Positions 44,833 to 57,880 of a stretch of 64,000 nt of DNA are shown one piece after another. Under the pieces are notes generated by a model, which did not search any database, was not told the origin of the DNA, and saw only the letters and a program-made list of their open reading frames with translations. How positions within the stretch are numbered: position 1 is the first letter of the stretch; the number at the start of each line of letters is the position of its first letter. Both the position numbers and the translations under genes were made by a program. This DNA comes from Citrobacter rodentium NBRC 105723 = DSM 16636 (GTDB lineage: Bacteria; Pseudomonadota; Gammaproteobacteria; Enterobacterales; Enterobacteriaceae), in contig NZ_CP082833.1 of the NCBI RefSeq assembly GCF_021278985.1, forward strand, positions 1,426,001 to 1,490,000. Direction: 5' to 3'.

Positions 44833-46164
44833 ATGGAATCACTGGCCGCGCTCTATAAAAATCATATCGTTACCTTACAGGAGCGGACGCGCGACGCGTT
44901 GGCGCGCTTCAAACTGGATGCGTTACTTATTCACTCCGGCGAGCTGGTTAACGTTTTTCTCGACGATCATCCCTATCCTTTCAAGGTTAACCCGCAGTTC
45001 AAAGCCTGGGTGCCGGTCACCCAGGTGCCAAATTGCTGGCTGCTGGTGGATGGCGTAAATAAACCCAAACTGTGGTTTTACCTGCCGGTAGATTACTGGC
45101 ACAACGTGGAGCCGCTGCCGACCTCGTTCTGGACGGAAGAGATTGAGGTGATTGCCCTGCCGAAAGCCGACGGTATTGGCAGCCAGCTGCCCGCCGCGCG
45201 CGGCAACATTGGCTATATCGGTCCGGTGCCGGAGCGGGCGCTGCAACTGGATATTGCGGCCAGCAACATCAACCCGAAAGGGGTGATTGATTACCTGCAC
45301 TATCATCGCGCCTGTAAAACGGACTACGAACTGGTCTGTATGCGCGAAGCGCAGAAAATGGCGGTGAACGGGCACCGTGCGGCGGAAGAAGCGTTCCGTT
45401 CCGGCATGAGCGAGTTCGATATTAACCTGGCCTATCTGACCGCCACCGGTCACCGTGACACTGATGTGCCTTACAGCAACATCGTTGCGCTTAACGAGCA
45501 CGCCTCCGTGCTGCATTACACAAAGCTGGATCATCAGGCGCCGTCGGAAATCCGCAGCTTCCTGCTGGACGCGGGCGCGGAGTATAACGGTTATGCGGCG
45601 GACCTGACGCGGACCTGGTCGGCGAAAAGCGACAACGACTATGCGCAGCTGGTAAAAGACGTTAACGATGAGCAACTGGCGTTAATCGCCACCATGAAAG
45701 CGGGCGTCAGCTACATCGACTATCACATTCAGTTCCATCAGCGCATCGCTAAACTGCTGCGTAAACACCAGATTGTTACCGACATGAGCGAAGAGGCGAT
45801 GGTGGAAAACGATCTGACCGGGCCGTTTATGCCGCACGGGATCGGCCATCAGCTGGGGCTTCAGGTGCATGACGTCGGGGGCTTTATGCAGGATGACAGC
45901 GGTACGCATCTCGCCGCGCCGGCAAAATATCCGTACCTGCGCTGCACCCGTGTGCTCCAGCCGGGCATGGTGCTGACCATTGAGCCGGGGATCTACTTCA
46001 TCGAGTCGCTGCTCGCAACCTGGCGCGAAGGCCCGTTCAGTAAGCACTTTAACTGGCAGAAAATTGAGGCGCTGAAGCCGTTTGGCGGCATTCGTATTGA
46101 AGATAACGTCGTGATCCACGAAAACAGCGTGGAAAACATGACGCGGGATCTGAAACTGGCGTAA
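44833..46164 (+). CDS. pepQ: Xaa-Pro dipeptidase
   Basis: 443 residues, M24 metallopeptidase. The dinuclear manganese ligands are the two Asp of LDAGAEYNGYAADLTRTW, the His of GIGHQLGLQVHD, and the Glu residues of TIEPGIYF and GGIRIEDNV. It hydrolyses X-Pro dipeptides in the cytoplasm. The stop overlaps the yigZ start by one base (TAATG). Diverges from fadB. Confidence 0.97.
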   Translation: MESLAALYKNHIVTLQERTRDALARFKLDALLIHSGELVNVFLDDHPYPFKVNPQFKAWVPVTQVPNCWLLVDGVNKPKLWFYLPVDYWHNVEPLPTSFWTEEIEVIALPKADGIGSQLPAARGNIGYIGPVPERALQLDIAASNINPKGVIDYLHYHRACKTDYELVCMREAQKMAVNGHRAAEEAFRSGMSEFDINLAYLTATGHRDTDVPYSNIVALNEHASVLHYTKLDHQAPSEIRSFLLDAGAEYNGYAADLTRTWSAKSDNDYAQLVKDVNDEQLALIATMKAGVSYIDYHIQFHQRIAKLLRKHQIVTDMSEEAMVENDLTGPFMPHGIGHQLGLQVHDVGGFMQDDSGTHLAAPAKYPYLRCTRVLQPGMVLTIEPGIYFIESLLATWREGPFSKHFNWQKIEALKPFGGIRIEDNVVIHENSVENMTRDLKLA

Positions 46165-46778
46165 TGGAGAGTTGGTTAATTCCCGCTGCGTCGGTCACCG
46201 TTGTTGAGGAGATCAAAAAAAGCCGCTTCATTACGCTGCTGGCGCACACTGACGGCGTGGAGGCGGCGAAAGCCTTTGTTGAGTCGGTCAGAGCGGCGCA
46301 CCCGGATGCCCGCCACCATTGCGTGGCGTGGGTGGCGGGCGCGCCGGATGATTCACAGCAGCTGGGCTTTTCCGACGACGGCGAACCGGCAGGCACCGCG
46401 GGCAAACCGATGCTCGCTCAGTTAATGGGCAGCGGCGTCGGGGAAATTACCGCCGTGGTGGTGCGCTACTACGGCGGCATACTTCTCGGCACGGGCGGCC
46501 TGGTGAAAGCCTACGGCGGCGGCGTCAATCAGGCGCTGCGGCAGTTGACGACACAGCGCAAGACGCCGTTAACCGAATATACTTTGCAGTGTGAGTATGC
46601 GCAGTTGACCGGCGTTGAAACGCTTCTGGCTCAGCATGGCGGCAATATCGTCAGCAGTGATTACCAGGCCTGCGTTCTGCTCAGGGTGGCGCTTCCTTAT
46701 GCCAAAGTGGACGAATTTTCAGCAAAGCTGGCGGATTTTAGCCGTGGTTCATTGCAATTGTTAGCGATTGAAGAATAA
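46164..46778 (+). CDS. yigZ: YigZ, IMPACT-family protein
   Basis: 204 residues. The N-terminal IMPACT/UPF0029 domain has SRFITLLAHT, HHCVAWVAG, FSDDGEPAGTAGKPML and VVVRYYGGILLGTGGLVKAY; a C-terminal ferredoxin-like domain follows. E. coli YigZ has been linked to peptidase-like or ribosome-associated roles, none settled. Coupled to pepQ by a 1-nt overlap; trkH follows by 37 nt. Confidence 0.93.
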   Translation: MESWLIPAASVTVVEEIKKSRFITLLAHTDGVEAAKAFVESVRAAHPDARHHCVAWVAGAPDDSQQLGFSDDGEPAGTAGKPMLAQLMGSGVGEITAVVVRYYGGILLGTGGLVKAYGGGVNQALRQLTTQRKTPLTEYTLQCEYAQLTGVETLLAQHGGNIVSSDYQACVLLRVALPYAKVDEFSAKLADFSRGSLQLLAIEE

Positions 46779-46815
46779 TCCCCCCTCATTTTGAAGAACT
46801 AAGGAAGCGGCAGAG

Positions 46816-48267
46816 ATGCATTTTCGCGCCATTACCCGAATCGTTGGACTACTGGTCATCTTATTTTCGGGGACGATGATTATTCCCGGACTGGTAGCCC
46901 TCATCTATCGTGATGGCGCGGGACGTGCATTTACGCAAACCTTTTTTGTCGCGCTGGCGATTGGCTCCATGCTGTGGTGGCCGAACCGCAAGGAGAAGGG
47001 CGAACTGAAGTCCCGCGAAGGGTTTCTCATCGTGGTGCTGTTCTGGACCGTGCTGGGCAGCGTGGGTGCGCTGCCCTTTATCTTCTCGGAAAGCCCGAAT
47101 CTCACCATTACCGATGCGTTTTTCGAATCGTTTTCCGGTTTAACCACCACCGGCGCCACCACGCTGGTGGGATTAGATTCGTTACCGCATGCGATTCTCT
47201 TTTACCGCCAGATGCTCCAGTGGTTTGGCGGTATGGGGATTATTGTGCTGGCGGTGGCGATACTCCCTATCCTCGGCGTCGGGGGGATGCAGCTCTATCG
47301 CGCAGAAATGCCGGGGCCGTTGAAAGACAACAAAATGCGACCGCGTATTGCGGAGACGGCAAAGACGCTGTGGCTGATTTACGTCCTGCTGACGGTGGCC
47401 TGCGCGCTGGCGCTGTGGTTTGCCGGAATGCCCGCGTTTGACGCCATCGGACACAGCTTTGCCACGATCGCTATCGGCGGATTCTCCACGCACGACGCCA
47501 GCGTGGGCTATTTTGACAGCCCGACAATCAACAGCATTATCGCCATCTTCTTATTAATCTCCGGCTGTAACTATGGTCTGCACTTCTCTTTACTGAGCGG
47601 GCGCAGCCTGAAAGTGTACTGGCGCGATCCCGAGTTCCGCATGTTCATCGGCGTCCAGCTGACGCTGGTGGTGATCTGCACGCTCGTGCTGTGGTTCCAT
47701 GACGTCTATAACTCTGCGCTGACGACCCTTAACCAGGCGTTTTTCCAGGTGGTGTCGATGGCCACAACGGCAGGTTTCACCACCGACAGCATTGCGCGCT
47801 GGCCGTTGTTCCTGCCGGTGCTGCTGCTGTGCTCGGCATTTATCGGCGGCTGCGCCGGGTCTACGGGCGGCGGGCTGAAGGTGATCCGTATTCTGCTGCT
47901 GTTCAAACAGGGGAACCGCGAACTGAAGCGCCTGGTGCATCCTAATGCGGTCTACAGTATTAAGCTGGGCAACCGAGCGCTACCGGAACGTATTCTCGAA
48001 GCAGTTTGGGGTTTTTTCTCGGCGTATGCTCTGGTATTTATTGTCAGTATGCTGGCGATTATCGCTACCGGCGTGGATGACTTTTCCGCTTTTGCGTCCG
48101 TGGTGGCGACGCTGAACAACCTCGGACCTGGGCTGGGGGTGGTGGCGGACAACTTTGCCAGTATGAATCCGGTGGCGAAATGGATCCTGATTGCCAATAT
48201 GCTGTTTGGTCGTCTCGAAGTCTTCACTTTGCTGGTGCTTTTTACCCCGACCTTCTGGCGTGAATAA
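46816..48267 (+). CDS. trkH: Trk potassium uptake protein TrkH
   Basis: 483 residues with about ten membrane helices arranged as four M1-P-M2 repeats; the selectivity glycines are in SGLTTTGATTL, SFATIAIGGFSTHD, ATTAGFTTDS and LNNLGPGLG. TrkH is the inner-membrane pore that works with the cytoplasmic NAD-binding TrkA. Next gene hemG is 11 nt downstream. Confidence 0.98.
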   Translation: MHFRAITRIVGLLVILFSGTMIIPGLVALIYRDGAGRAFTQTFFVALAIGSMLWWPNRKEKGELKSREGFLIVVLFWTVLGSVGALPFIFSESPNLTITDAFFESFSGLTTTGATTLVGLDSLPHAILFYRQMLQWFGGMGIIVLAVAILPILGVGGMQLYRAEMPGPLKDNKMRPRIAETAKTLWLIYVLLTVACALALWFAGMPAFDAIGHSFATIAIGGFSTHDASVGYFDSPTINSIIAIFLLISGCNYGLHFSLLSGRSLKVYWRDPEFRMFIGVQLTLVVICTLVLWFHDVYNSALTTLNQAFFQVVSMATTAGFTTDSIARWPLFLPVLLLCSAFIGGCAGSTGGGLKVIRILLLFKQGNRELKRLVHPNAVYSIKLGNRALPERILEAVWGFFSAYALVFIVSMLAIIATGVDDFSAFASVVATLNNLGPGLGVVADNFASMNPVAKWILIANMLFGRLEVFTLLVLFTPTFWRE

Positions 48268-48278
48268 TGGAGTAACGC

Positions 48279-48824
48279 GTGAAAACATTGATACTTTTTT
48301 CTTCCCGGGATGGGCAAACTCGCGAAATCGCCGCGTATCTGGCGTCGGAACTGAAAGAGCTTGGCATCTGGGCAGATGTCTTCAATCTGCACCGAACCGA
48401 AGAGCCGGACTGGGAGAGCTATGACCGCGTGGTCATCGGCGCCTCTATCCGTTACGGGCATTATCATTCTGCTTTCCTGGATTTTGTGAAGAAACATGCG
48501 ACACGCCTGAACCAAATGCCAAGCGCGTTTTACTCGGTCAATCTGGTTGCGCGTAAGCCGGAAAAACGCACGCCGCAGACGAACAGCTACGCGCGTAAGT
48601 TTTTAATGCATTCCCAATGGCGGCCAGACCGCAGCGCGGTGATCGCCGGGGCGCTGCTTTATCCGCGCTATCGCTGGTATGACCGCATCATGATCAAGCT
48701 GATTATGAAAATGTCGGGTGGCGAAACGGATACCCGTAAAGAAGTGATCTATACCGACTGGGAGCAGGTCGCCAGTTTTGCCCGCGAAATCGCTCAATTA
48801 ACTGACAAATCGTCGGTTAAATAA
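48279..48824 (+). CDS. hemG: Menaquinone-dependent protoporphyrinogen IX dehydrogenase
   Basis: 181 residues with a long-chain flavodoxin fold: FMN phosphate loop SSRDGQTREIA at the N-terminus and GASIRYGHYHSAF. It oxidises protoporphyrinogen IX to protoporphyrin IX, passing electrons to quinones. The 3' end adjoins the AT-rich upstream region of the rRNA promoter. Confidence 0.97.
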   Translation: MKTLILFSSRDGQTREIAAYLASELKELGIWADVFNLHRTEEPDWESYDRVVIGASIRYGHYHSAFLDFVKKHATRLNQMPSAFYSVNLVARKPEKRTPQTNSYARKFLMHSQWRPDRSAVIAGALLYPRYRWYDRIMIKLIMKMSGGETDTRKEVIYTDWEQVASFAREIAQLTDKSSVK

Positions 48825-48835
48825 ACGCAAAGCAT

Positions 48836-48873
48836 AAAAAATGCGCGGTTGATAAATTATTTTAAATTTCCTC
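48836..48873 (+). promoter_or_regulatory. UP-element region of the rRNA operon
   Basis: AT-rich stretch (aaaat...gataaattattttaaattt) immediately upstream of the P1 -35, the usual position of the alpha-subunit-binding UP element. Fis sites would lie further upstream, overlapping hemG, but were not resolved. Confidence 0.7.
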
Positions 48874-48901
48874 TTGTCAGCCCGGAATAACTCCCTATAA
48901 T
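48874..48901 (+). promoter_or_regulatory. rRNA promoter P1
   Basis: TTGTCA (48874-48879), 16-nt spacer, TATAAT (48896-48901), then the GC-rich discriminator GCGCCACC expected for stringent control by ppGpp and DksA. Confidence 0.93.
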
Positions 48902-48993
48902 GCGCCACCACTGACACGGAACAACGGCACACAGGCCGCCGGGTCAGCGGGGTTCCGGGAGGAACCTCACGGAGAAAAGCAAAAAATAAATGC

Positions 48994-49021
48994 TTGACTC
49001 TGAGGCGGGAAAGCGTATTAT
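48994..49021 (+). promoter_or_regulatory. rRNA promoter P2
   Basis: TTGACT (48994-48999), 16-nt spacer, TATTAT (49016-49021), 120 bp after P1, the normal tandem arrangement. Confidence 0.92.
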
Positions 49022-49058
49022 GCACACCCCGCGCCGCTGAGAAAAAGCGAAGCGGCAC

Positions 49059-49070
49059 TGCTCTTTAACA
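49059..49070 (+). promoter_or_regulatory. boxA antitermination site of the rRNA leader
   Basis: TGCTCTTTAACA, identical to the E. coli rrn boxA that loads NusB-NusE and the antitermination complex. Confidence 0.93.
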
Positions 49071-49202
49071 ATTTATCAGACAATCTGTGTGGGCACTCAA
49101 AGTGACATAGATTCTTGACGTCGCAAGACGAAAAATGAATACCAAGTCTCGAAGAGTGAACACGTAATTCATTACGAAGTTTAATTCACGAGCATCAAAC
49201 TT

Positions 49203-50744
<1,542 letters not shown>

Positions 50745-50814
50745 CCTTAAAGAACCTGCCTTTGTAGTGTCCACACAGATTGTCTGATGAAAAACGAGCA
50801 GTAAAAACCTCTAC

Positions 50815-50891
<77 letters not shown>

Positions 50892-50974
50892 AATTTTTGC
50901 TGATGCTGCGTTGCGGCGACACTCACATACTTTAAGTATGCTTCGTGTCACCACGCCTTGCCTCAGCAAAAATT
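50892..50974 (+). repeat. Long inverted repeat in the tRNA-Ile/tRNA-Ala spacer
   Basis: AATTTTTGCTGA (50892-50903) and TCAGCAAAAATT (50963-50974) are perfect 12-nt arms enclosing a second dyad (CATACTT-AAGTATG, about 50925-50940). It makes the inter-tRNA spacer 112 bp, much longer than recalled for E. coli. Confidence 0.85.
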
Positions 50975-51003
50975 ACGGGTAATGAGGTTTAACCACACCG
51001 TAT

Positions 51004-51079
51004 GGGGCTATAGCTCAGCTGGGAGAGCGCCTGCTTTGCACGCAGGAGGTCTGCGGTTCGATCCCGCATAGCTCCACCA
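51004..51079 (+). tRNA. alaT: tRNA-Ala (TGC anticodon)
   Basis: 76 nt, anticodon TGC, encoded CCA; second spacer tRNA. Confidence 0.98.
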
Positions 51080-51142
51080 TTCTGTGGAATGTTTACGTTA
51101 TAAAACTTCAGAGTGTACCTGAAAGGGTTCACTGCGAAGTTT

Positions 51143-51154
51143 TGCTCTTTTAAA
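51143..51154 (+). promoter_or_regulatory. Spacer boxA upstream of 23S
   Basis: TGCTCTTTTAAA resembles boxA and lies in the alaT-23S spacer, where a second boxA is known in E. coli. Confidence 0.7.
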
Positions 51155-51253
51155 AATCTGGATCAAGCTGAAAATTGAAACACAGAACAACGCAAGTTGT
51201 TCGTGAGTCTCTCAATTATCGCAATCATGAAGTGAAACATCTTCGGGTTGTGA

Positions 51254-54241
<2,988 letters not shown>

Positions 54242-54334
54242 ACAACGCCGAAGATGTTTTGGCGGTTGAGAGAAGATTTTCAGCATTGATACAGATTACA
54301 GTCTGCCGCCTGCCGGCGTCAGACAGACAGAATC

Positions 54335-54454
54335 TGCCTGGCGGCCGTAGCGCGGTGGTCCCACCTGACCCCATGCCGAACTCAGAAGTGAAACGCCGTA
54401 GCGCCGATGGTAGTGTGGGGTCTCCCCATGCGAGAGTAGGGAACTGCCAGGCAT
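54335..54454 (+). rRNA. rrfA: 5S ribosomal RNA
   Basis: 120 nt from TGCCTGGCGG to CTGCCAGGCAT, with the terminal helix I arms complementary. Confidence 0.99.
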
Positions 54455-54468
54455 TAATTAAGGTGAAG

Positions 54469-54495
54469 AGCCCATCCTGACGGATGGGCTTTTTG
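54469..54495 (+). terminator. Terminator of the rRNA operon
   Basis: AGCCCATCC-TGAC-GGATGGGCT, a perfect 9-bp stem followed by TTTTT. Confidence 0.95.
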
Positions 54496-54507
54496 CGTTT
54501 TGTCGCT

Positions 54508-54582
54508 GGCCTGACAGGCGCAGCGCATCAGGCACGTCCACCGTCATGACGCCGGATGGCGGCTCCGCCTTATCCGGCCTAC
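54508..54582. repeat. BIME copy A between rrfA and mobB
   Basis: 75 bp holding two inverted REP units. Nearly the same 75 bp recur at 54630-54704 in the same orientation. Confidence 0.85.
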
Positions 54583-54629
54583 AGAGCCCGGCCTGCGATG
54601 CATCACATTCAACAACGGACCGTGTTGCA

Positions 54630-54704
54630 GGCCTGATAAGCGCAGCGCATCAGGCACGTCCGCCGTGATGACGCCGGATGGCGGCGTTGCCTTATCCGGC
54701 CTAC
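54630..54704. repeat. BIME copy B between rrfA and mobB
   Basis: Second 75-bp copy, differing at a few positions, separated from copy A by 47 bp. Confidence 0.85.
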
Positions 54705-54720
54705 GGGGTCAGTTCCACGG

Positions 54721-55245
54721 TTATGAACCGCTTTTGAGCCACTCCAGAACAAACGTTGTGATCTGTGGAATATCGTTTATATCCAGAACAGGCACATCCA
54801 CATCGAGTGGTATATCACTGGCAACGGCAATCACATGCTCATCAATAATCAGTTCTTCCACGCCGTGACCACATTCCTGACGAAACAATAAGATCTTCGC
54901 AACCGCTTCATGTTTGAAGCCTTCCACAAGCACCATATCCAGCTTAGAGGCATCCATCCGGCTTACCAGATACGTTAAATCCAGCTCGGGCTCGTCCGGC
55001 GTTTCGGTCATCAATGCCCAACGCTGCTGGCTGGCGACCAGCGTCTGCGCTGCGCCAGCCTTGCGTAATTCATAGCTGTCCTTGCCTGGCTTATCCACGT
55101 CCATATTATGATGGGTATGCTTGATCAAACCCGGACGGACGCCGCGGGCGCACAACATCGGTATTAGCTTTTTTAACAGAGTTGTTTTTCCGGTCCCGCT
55201 CCATGCGGCGATTGCCAGTAATGGGATCACGGTTGCTCCTGCCAT
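54721..55245 (-). CDS. mobB: Molybdopterin-guanine dinucleotide adaptor MobB
   Basis: 174 residues, P-loop GTPase with Walker A WSGTGKTT at about 15-22. In E. coli MobB binds GTP and helps MobA make molybdopterin guanine dinucleotide but is not essential. It overlaps the mobA 3' end by 19 bp. Confidence 0.95.
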   Translation of the reverse strand: MAGATVIPLLAIAAWSGTGKTTLLKKLIPMLCARGVRPGLIKHTHHNMDVDKPGKDSYELRKAGAAQTLVASQQRWALMTETPDEPELDLTYLVSRMDASKLDMVLVEGFKHEAVAKILLFRQECGHGVEELIIDEHVIAVASDIPLDVDVPVLDINDIPQITTFVLEWLKSGS

Positions 55246-55811
55246 CTGGCGAGCTCCTCAAGCGTATTCACATTTACGAATGCCTCTTTGCAATCACTGA
55301 AATCAACGGCATGTCCGCCTGCCTGGCGCATAAAAACCATCACCCGACGCTCCCCGGAGAGCAAATACTGCTGCAAAAATGGCTGAACCGAGCGGTTAAC
55401 CAGCGCGATAGTGGGATGATCCCGTTCGCCATCGTGTACCCACACTACTGGCGAATTTTGCCGTTGAGATCGCAAGCGGATGACCAAATCATCGGGAATA
55501 AACGGCGTATCGCACGGACAGAACAGAAACCAGTCGCCTGTTTGCTGCTGCATAACGGAAAGCATTCCGGCCAGCGGGCCAGGATAATCCTCCAGCGAGT
55601 CTGCAATCACCTTCAGGCCGGCAGAGCGATAAATCTCAAGGTGACGATTTGCATTCACAATTACCTCATTCAGCTGCGGCAGGAGCGCATCGGAGACGTA
55701 TTTCCACAGTGGTTTCCCTTTTAGCTCAAGCAACCCCTTATCAATACCGCCCATTCGTCTGGCCTTACCGCCTGCCAGCACAACCCCGGTAATTGCACTA
55801 ACCTCATTCAC
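55227..55811 (-). CDS. mobA: Molybdenum cofactor guanylyltransferase MobA
   Basis: 194 residues, nucleotidyltransferase fold with the N-terminal LAGGKARRMGG and CPCDTPFIP motifs. It joins GMP from GTP to molybdopterin for enzymes such as formate dehydrogenase and nitrate reductase. First gene of mobAB, divergent from yihD. Confidence 0.97.
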   Translation of the reverse strand: MNEVSAITGVVLAGGKARRMGGIDKGLLELKGKPLWKYVSDALLPQLNEVIVNANRHLEIYRSAGLKVIADSLEDYPGPLAGMLSVMQQQTGDWFLFCPCDTPFIPDDLVIRLRSQRQNSPVVWVHDGERDHPTIALVNRSVQPFLQQYLLSGERRVMVFMRQAGGHAVDFSDCKEAFVNVNTLEELARWQEQP

Positions 55812-55880
55812 TGATATCGCCTCTTTTATTGTGGGATTGACCCTGCTAACGTGTCTGTCTCAAGAGTAAGGAGCACGAGT

Positions 55881-56150
55881 ATGAAATGTAAACGCCTGAA
55901 TGAAGTTATCGAACTCCTCCAGCCAGCCTGGCAAAAAGAGCCCGAACTTAACCTGCTGCAATTTTTGCAGAAACTGGCGAAAGAGTCAGGTTTTGACGGC
56001 GAACTGGCGGATTTAACTGACGACATTCTGATCTATCACCTGAAAATGCGCGATTCTGCGAAAGACGCCGTTATCCCCGGTATCCAGAAGGACTACGAGG
56101 AAGATTTTAAGACGGCGCTGCTGCGCGCACGGGGCGTAATTAAAGAGTAA
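55881..56150 (+). CDS. yihD: YihD, DUF1040 protein
   Basis: 89 residues from ATG 55881 (AAGGAGCACG upstream); a longer in-frame form from 55851 lacks a ribosome site. Small, helical, almost identical to E. coli YihD (MKCKRLNEVIELLQPAWQ...). Function unknown; no membrane segment or signal. It precedes srkA by 76 nt on the same strand. Confidence 0.93.
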   Translation: MKCKRLNEVIELLQPAWQKEPELNLLQFLQKLAKESGFDGELADLTDDILIYHLKMRDSAKDAVIPGIQKDYEEDFKTALLRARGVIKE

Positions 56151-56226
56151 AAGCTTGTAAGAGACGGCACCGGAAGCGCTGCGAAATGTTATCCTGAATC
56201 ATTCAAAGCATTTTCCGGATGATGGG

Positions 56227-57213
56227 ATGAACGATAACGCTTTTACTTTCCAGACACTACACCCGGATACCATCATGGATGCGCTGTTTGAGCAGGGGAT
56301 CCGGGTGGATTCCGGTCTGACCCCGCTTAACAGTTACGAAAACCGCGTTTACCAGTTTCAGGATGAAGACCGCCAGCGCTTTGTCGTCAAATTTTATCGC
56401 CCTGAGCGCTGGTCAGTTGAGCAAATCCTCGAAGAACATCGCTTTACTCTGGAATTGTGCAGTGATGACGTTCCGGTCGCCGCCCCGCTGGTTTTTAATG
56501 GCCAGACGCTTCTGCATCATCAGGGATTCCACTACGCAATCTTTCCGAGCGTAGGCGGACGGCAGTTTGAAGCGGACAATATCGACCAGATGGAAGCTGT
56601 TGCTCGCTATCTGGGACGCATGCATCGAACCGGACGTCGTCAGCCTTTTACGTTCCGGCCCACGATTGGCCTGAATGAATATCTCATTGAGCCCCGCCAG
56701 CTTTTCGAACGTGCCACGCTTATTCCTTCCGGACAAAAAGAGGCGTTCTTACAGGCGACGGATGCGTTGATCGCGGCGGTTACCGGGCGCTGGCATACGA
56801 ACTTTACCCCGTTACGTCTGCATGGCGACTGCCACGCCGGCAATATTCTCTGGCGCGACGGGCCGCTATTCGTTGATCTGGATGATTCCCGTAACGGTCC
56901 GGCAATTCAGGATCTGTGGATGCTGCTTAATGGCGATCGCGCTGAACAACGTATGCAGCTGGAAACCATTATTGAAGCATATGAAGAATATAGCGAATTT
57001 AGTATGGCTGAAATCGGGCTGATGGAACCTTTACGTGCGATGCGTTTGGTTTATTATCTTGCCTGGCTGATGCGTCGTTGGGACGATCCCGCCTTCCCCA
57101 AAAATTTCCCGTGGTTAACCGGTGAAGATTACTGGCGGCGGCAGACCGCGACTTTTCTTGAACAGATTAAAATCTTGCAACAACCCCCATTACAATTAAC
57201 ACCTATGTATTAA
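56227..57213 (+). CDS. srkA: Stress response kinase A (SrkA, YihE/RdoA)
   Basis: 328 residues, aminoglycoside-phosphotransferase-like kinase. VVKFYRPERW holds the ATP Lys; LRLHGDCHAGNILW is the catalytic loop with Asp and Asn; FVDLDDSRNGP carries the metal-binding Asp. In E. coli SrkA protects against MazEF-linked cell death and is under Cpx control. It lies 14 nt upstream of dsbA and is cotranscribed. Confidence 0.96.
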   Translation: MNDNAFTFQTLHPDTIMDALFEQGIRVDSGLTPLNSYENRVYQFQDEDRQRFVVKFYRPERWSVEQILEEHRFTLELCSDDVPVAAPLVFNGQTLLHHQGFHYAIFPSVGGRQFEADNIDQMEAVARYLGRMHRTGRRQPFTFRPTIGLNEYLIEPRQLFERATLIPSGQKEAFLQATDALIAAVTGRWHTNFTPLRLHGDCHAGNILWRDGPLFVDLDDSRNGPAIQDLWMLLNGDRAEQRMQLETIIEAYEEYSEFSMAEIGLMEPLRAMRLVYYLAWLMRRWDDPAFPKNFPWLTGEDYWRRQTATFLEQIKILQQPPLQLTPMY

Positions 57214-57227
57214 TCGGAGATGTGATC

Positions 57228-57851
57228 ATGAAGAAGATTTGGCTGGCGCTGGCTGGTATGGTTTTAGCTTTTAGCGCATCGGCAGCGCAGTTCGAGGATG
57301 GCAAACAGTACACCACCCTGGAAAAGCCCGTTGCCGGTGAACCGCAGGTGCTGGAATTTTTCTCTTTCTATTGCCCACACTGCTATCAGTTTGAAGAAGT
57401 TCTTCATGTTTCTGACAACGTGAGGAAAAAACTGCCGGAAGGCGTCAAAATGACCAAATATCACGTCGAATTCCTCGGACCGTTGGGCAAGGAGATGACG
57501 CAGGCCTGGGCAGTGGCGATGGCGCTGGGCGTCGAAGATAAAGTGACCGTACCGATGTTTGAAGGGGTACAGAAAACCCAGACTATCCAGAGCGTGGCGG
57601 ATATTCGTAAAGTGTTCGTTGACGCAGGCGTCAAAGGTGAAGAATACGACGCGGCGTGGAACAGCTTTGTGGTGAAATCGCTGGTCGCCCAGCAGGAGAA
57701 AGCGGCTGCCGACCTGCAACTGCAGGGTGTGCCGGCGATGTTTGTTAACGGCAAATATCAGGTGAATCCGCAGGGCATGGATACCAGCAGTATGGATATC
57801 TTTGTTCAGCAGTATGCGGATACCGTGAAATATCTGGTCAGCAAAAAATAA
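57228..57851 (+). CDS. dsbA: Periplasmic thiol:disulfide oxidoreductase DsbA
   Basis: 207 residues from ATG 57228, with CGGAGA at proper distance; a GTG at 57222 is in frame. Signal peptide about 1-19 (KKIWLALAGMVLAFSASA/A). Thioredoxin fold with the CPHC active site in FYCPHCYQFE and the cis-Pro loop GVPAMFVNG. It introduces disulfides into exported proteins and is reoxidised by DsbB. Confidence 0.98.
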   Translation: MKKIWLALAGMVLAFSASAAQFEDGKQYTTLEKPVAGEPQVLEFFSFYCPHCYQFEEVLHVSDNVRKKLPEGVKMTKYHVEFLGPLGKEMTQAWAVAMALGVEDKVTVPMFEGVQKTQTIQSVADIRKVFVDAGVKGEEYDAAWNSFVVKSLVAQQEKAAADLQLQGVPAMFVNGKYQVNPQGMDTSSMDIFVQQYADTVKYLVSKK

Positions 57852-57856
57852 CATAT

Positions 57857-57880
57857 AGCCGGTCACTGACCGGCTTTTTT
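57857..57880 (+). terminator. Terminator of dsbA
   Basis: AGCCGGTC-ACT-GACCGGCT, an 8-bp stem followed by TTTTT. The 3' end of yihG on the other strand overlaps it. Confidence 0.93.
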
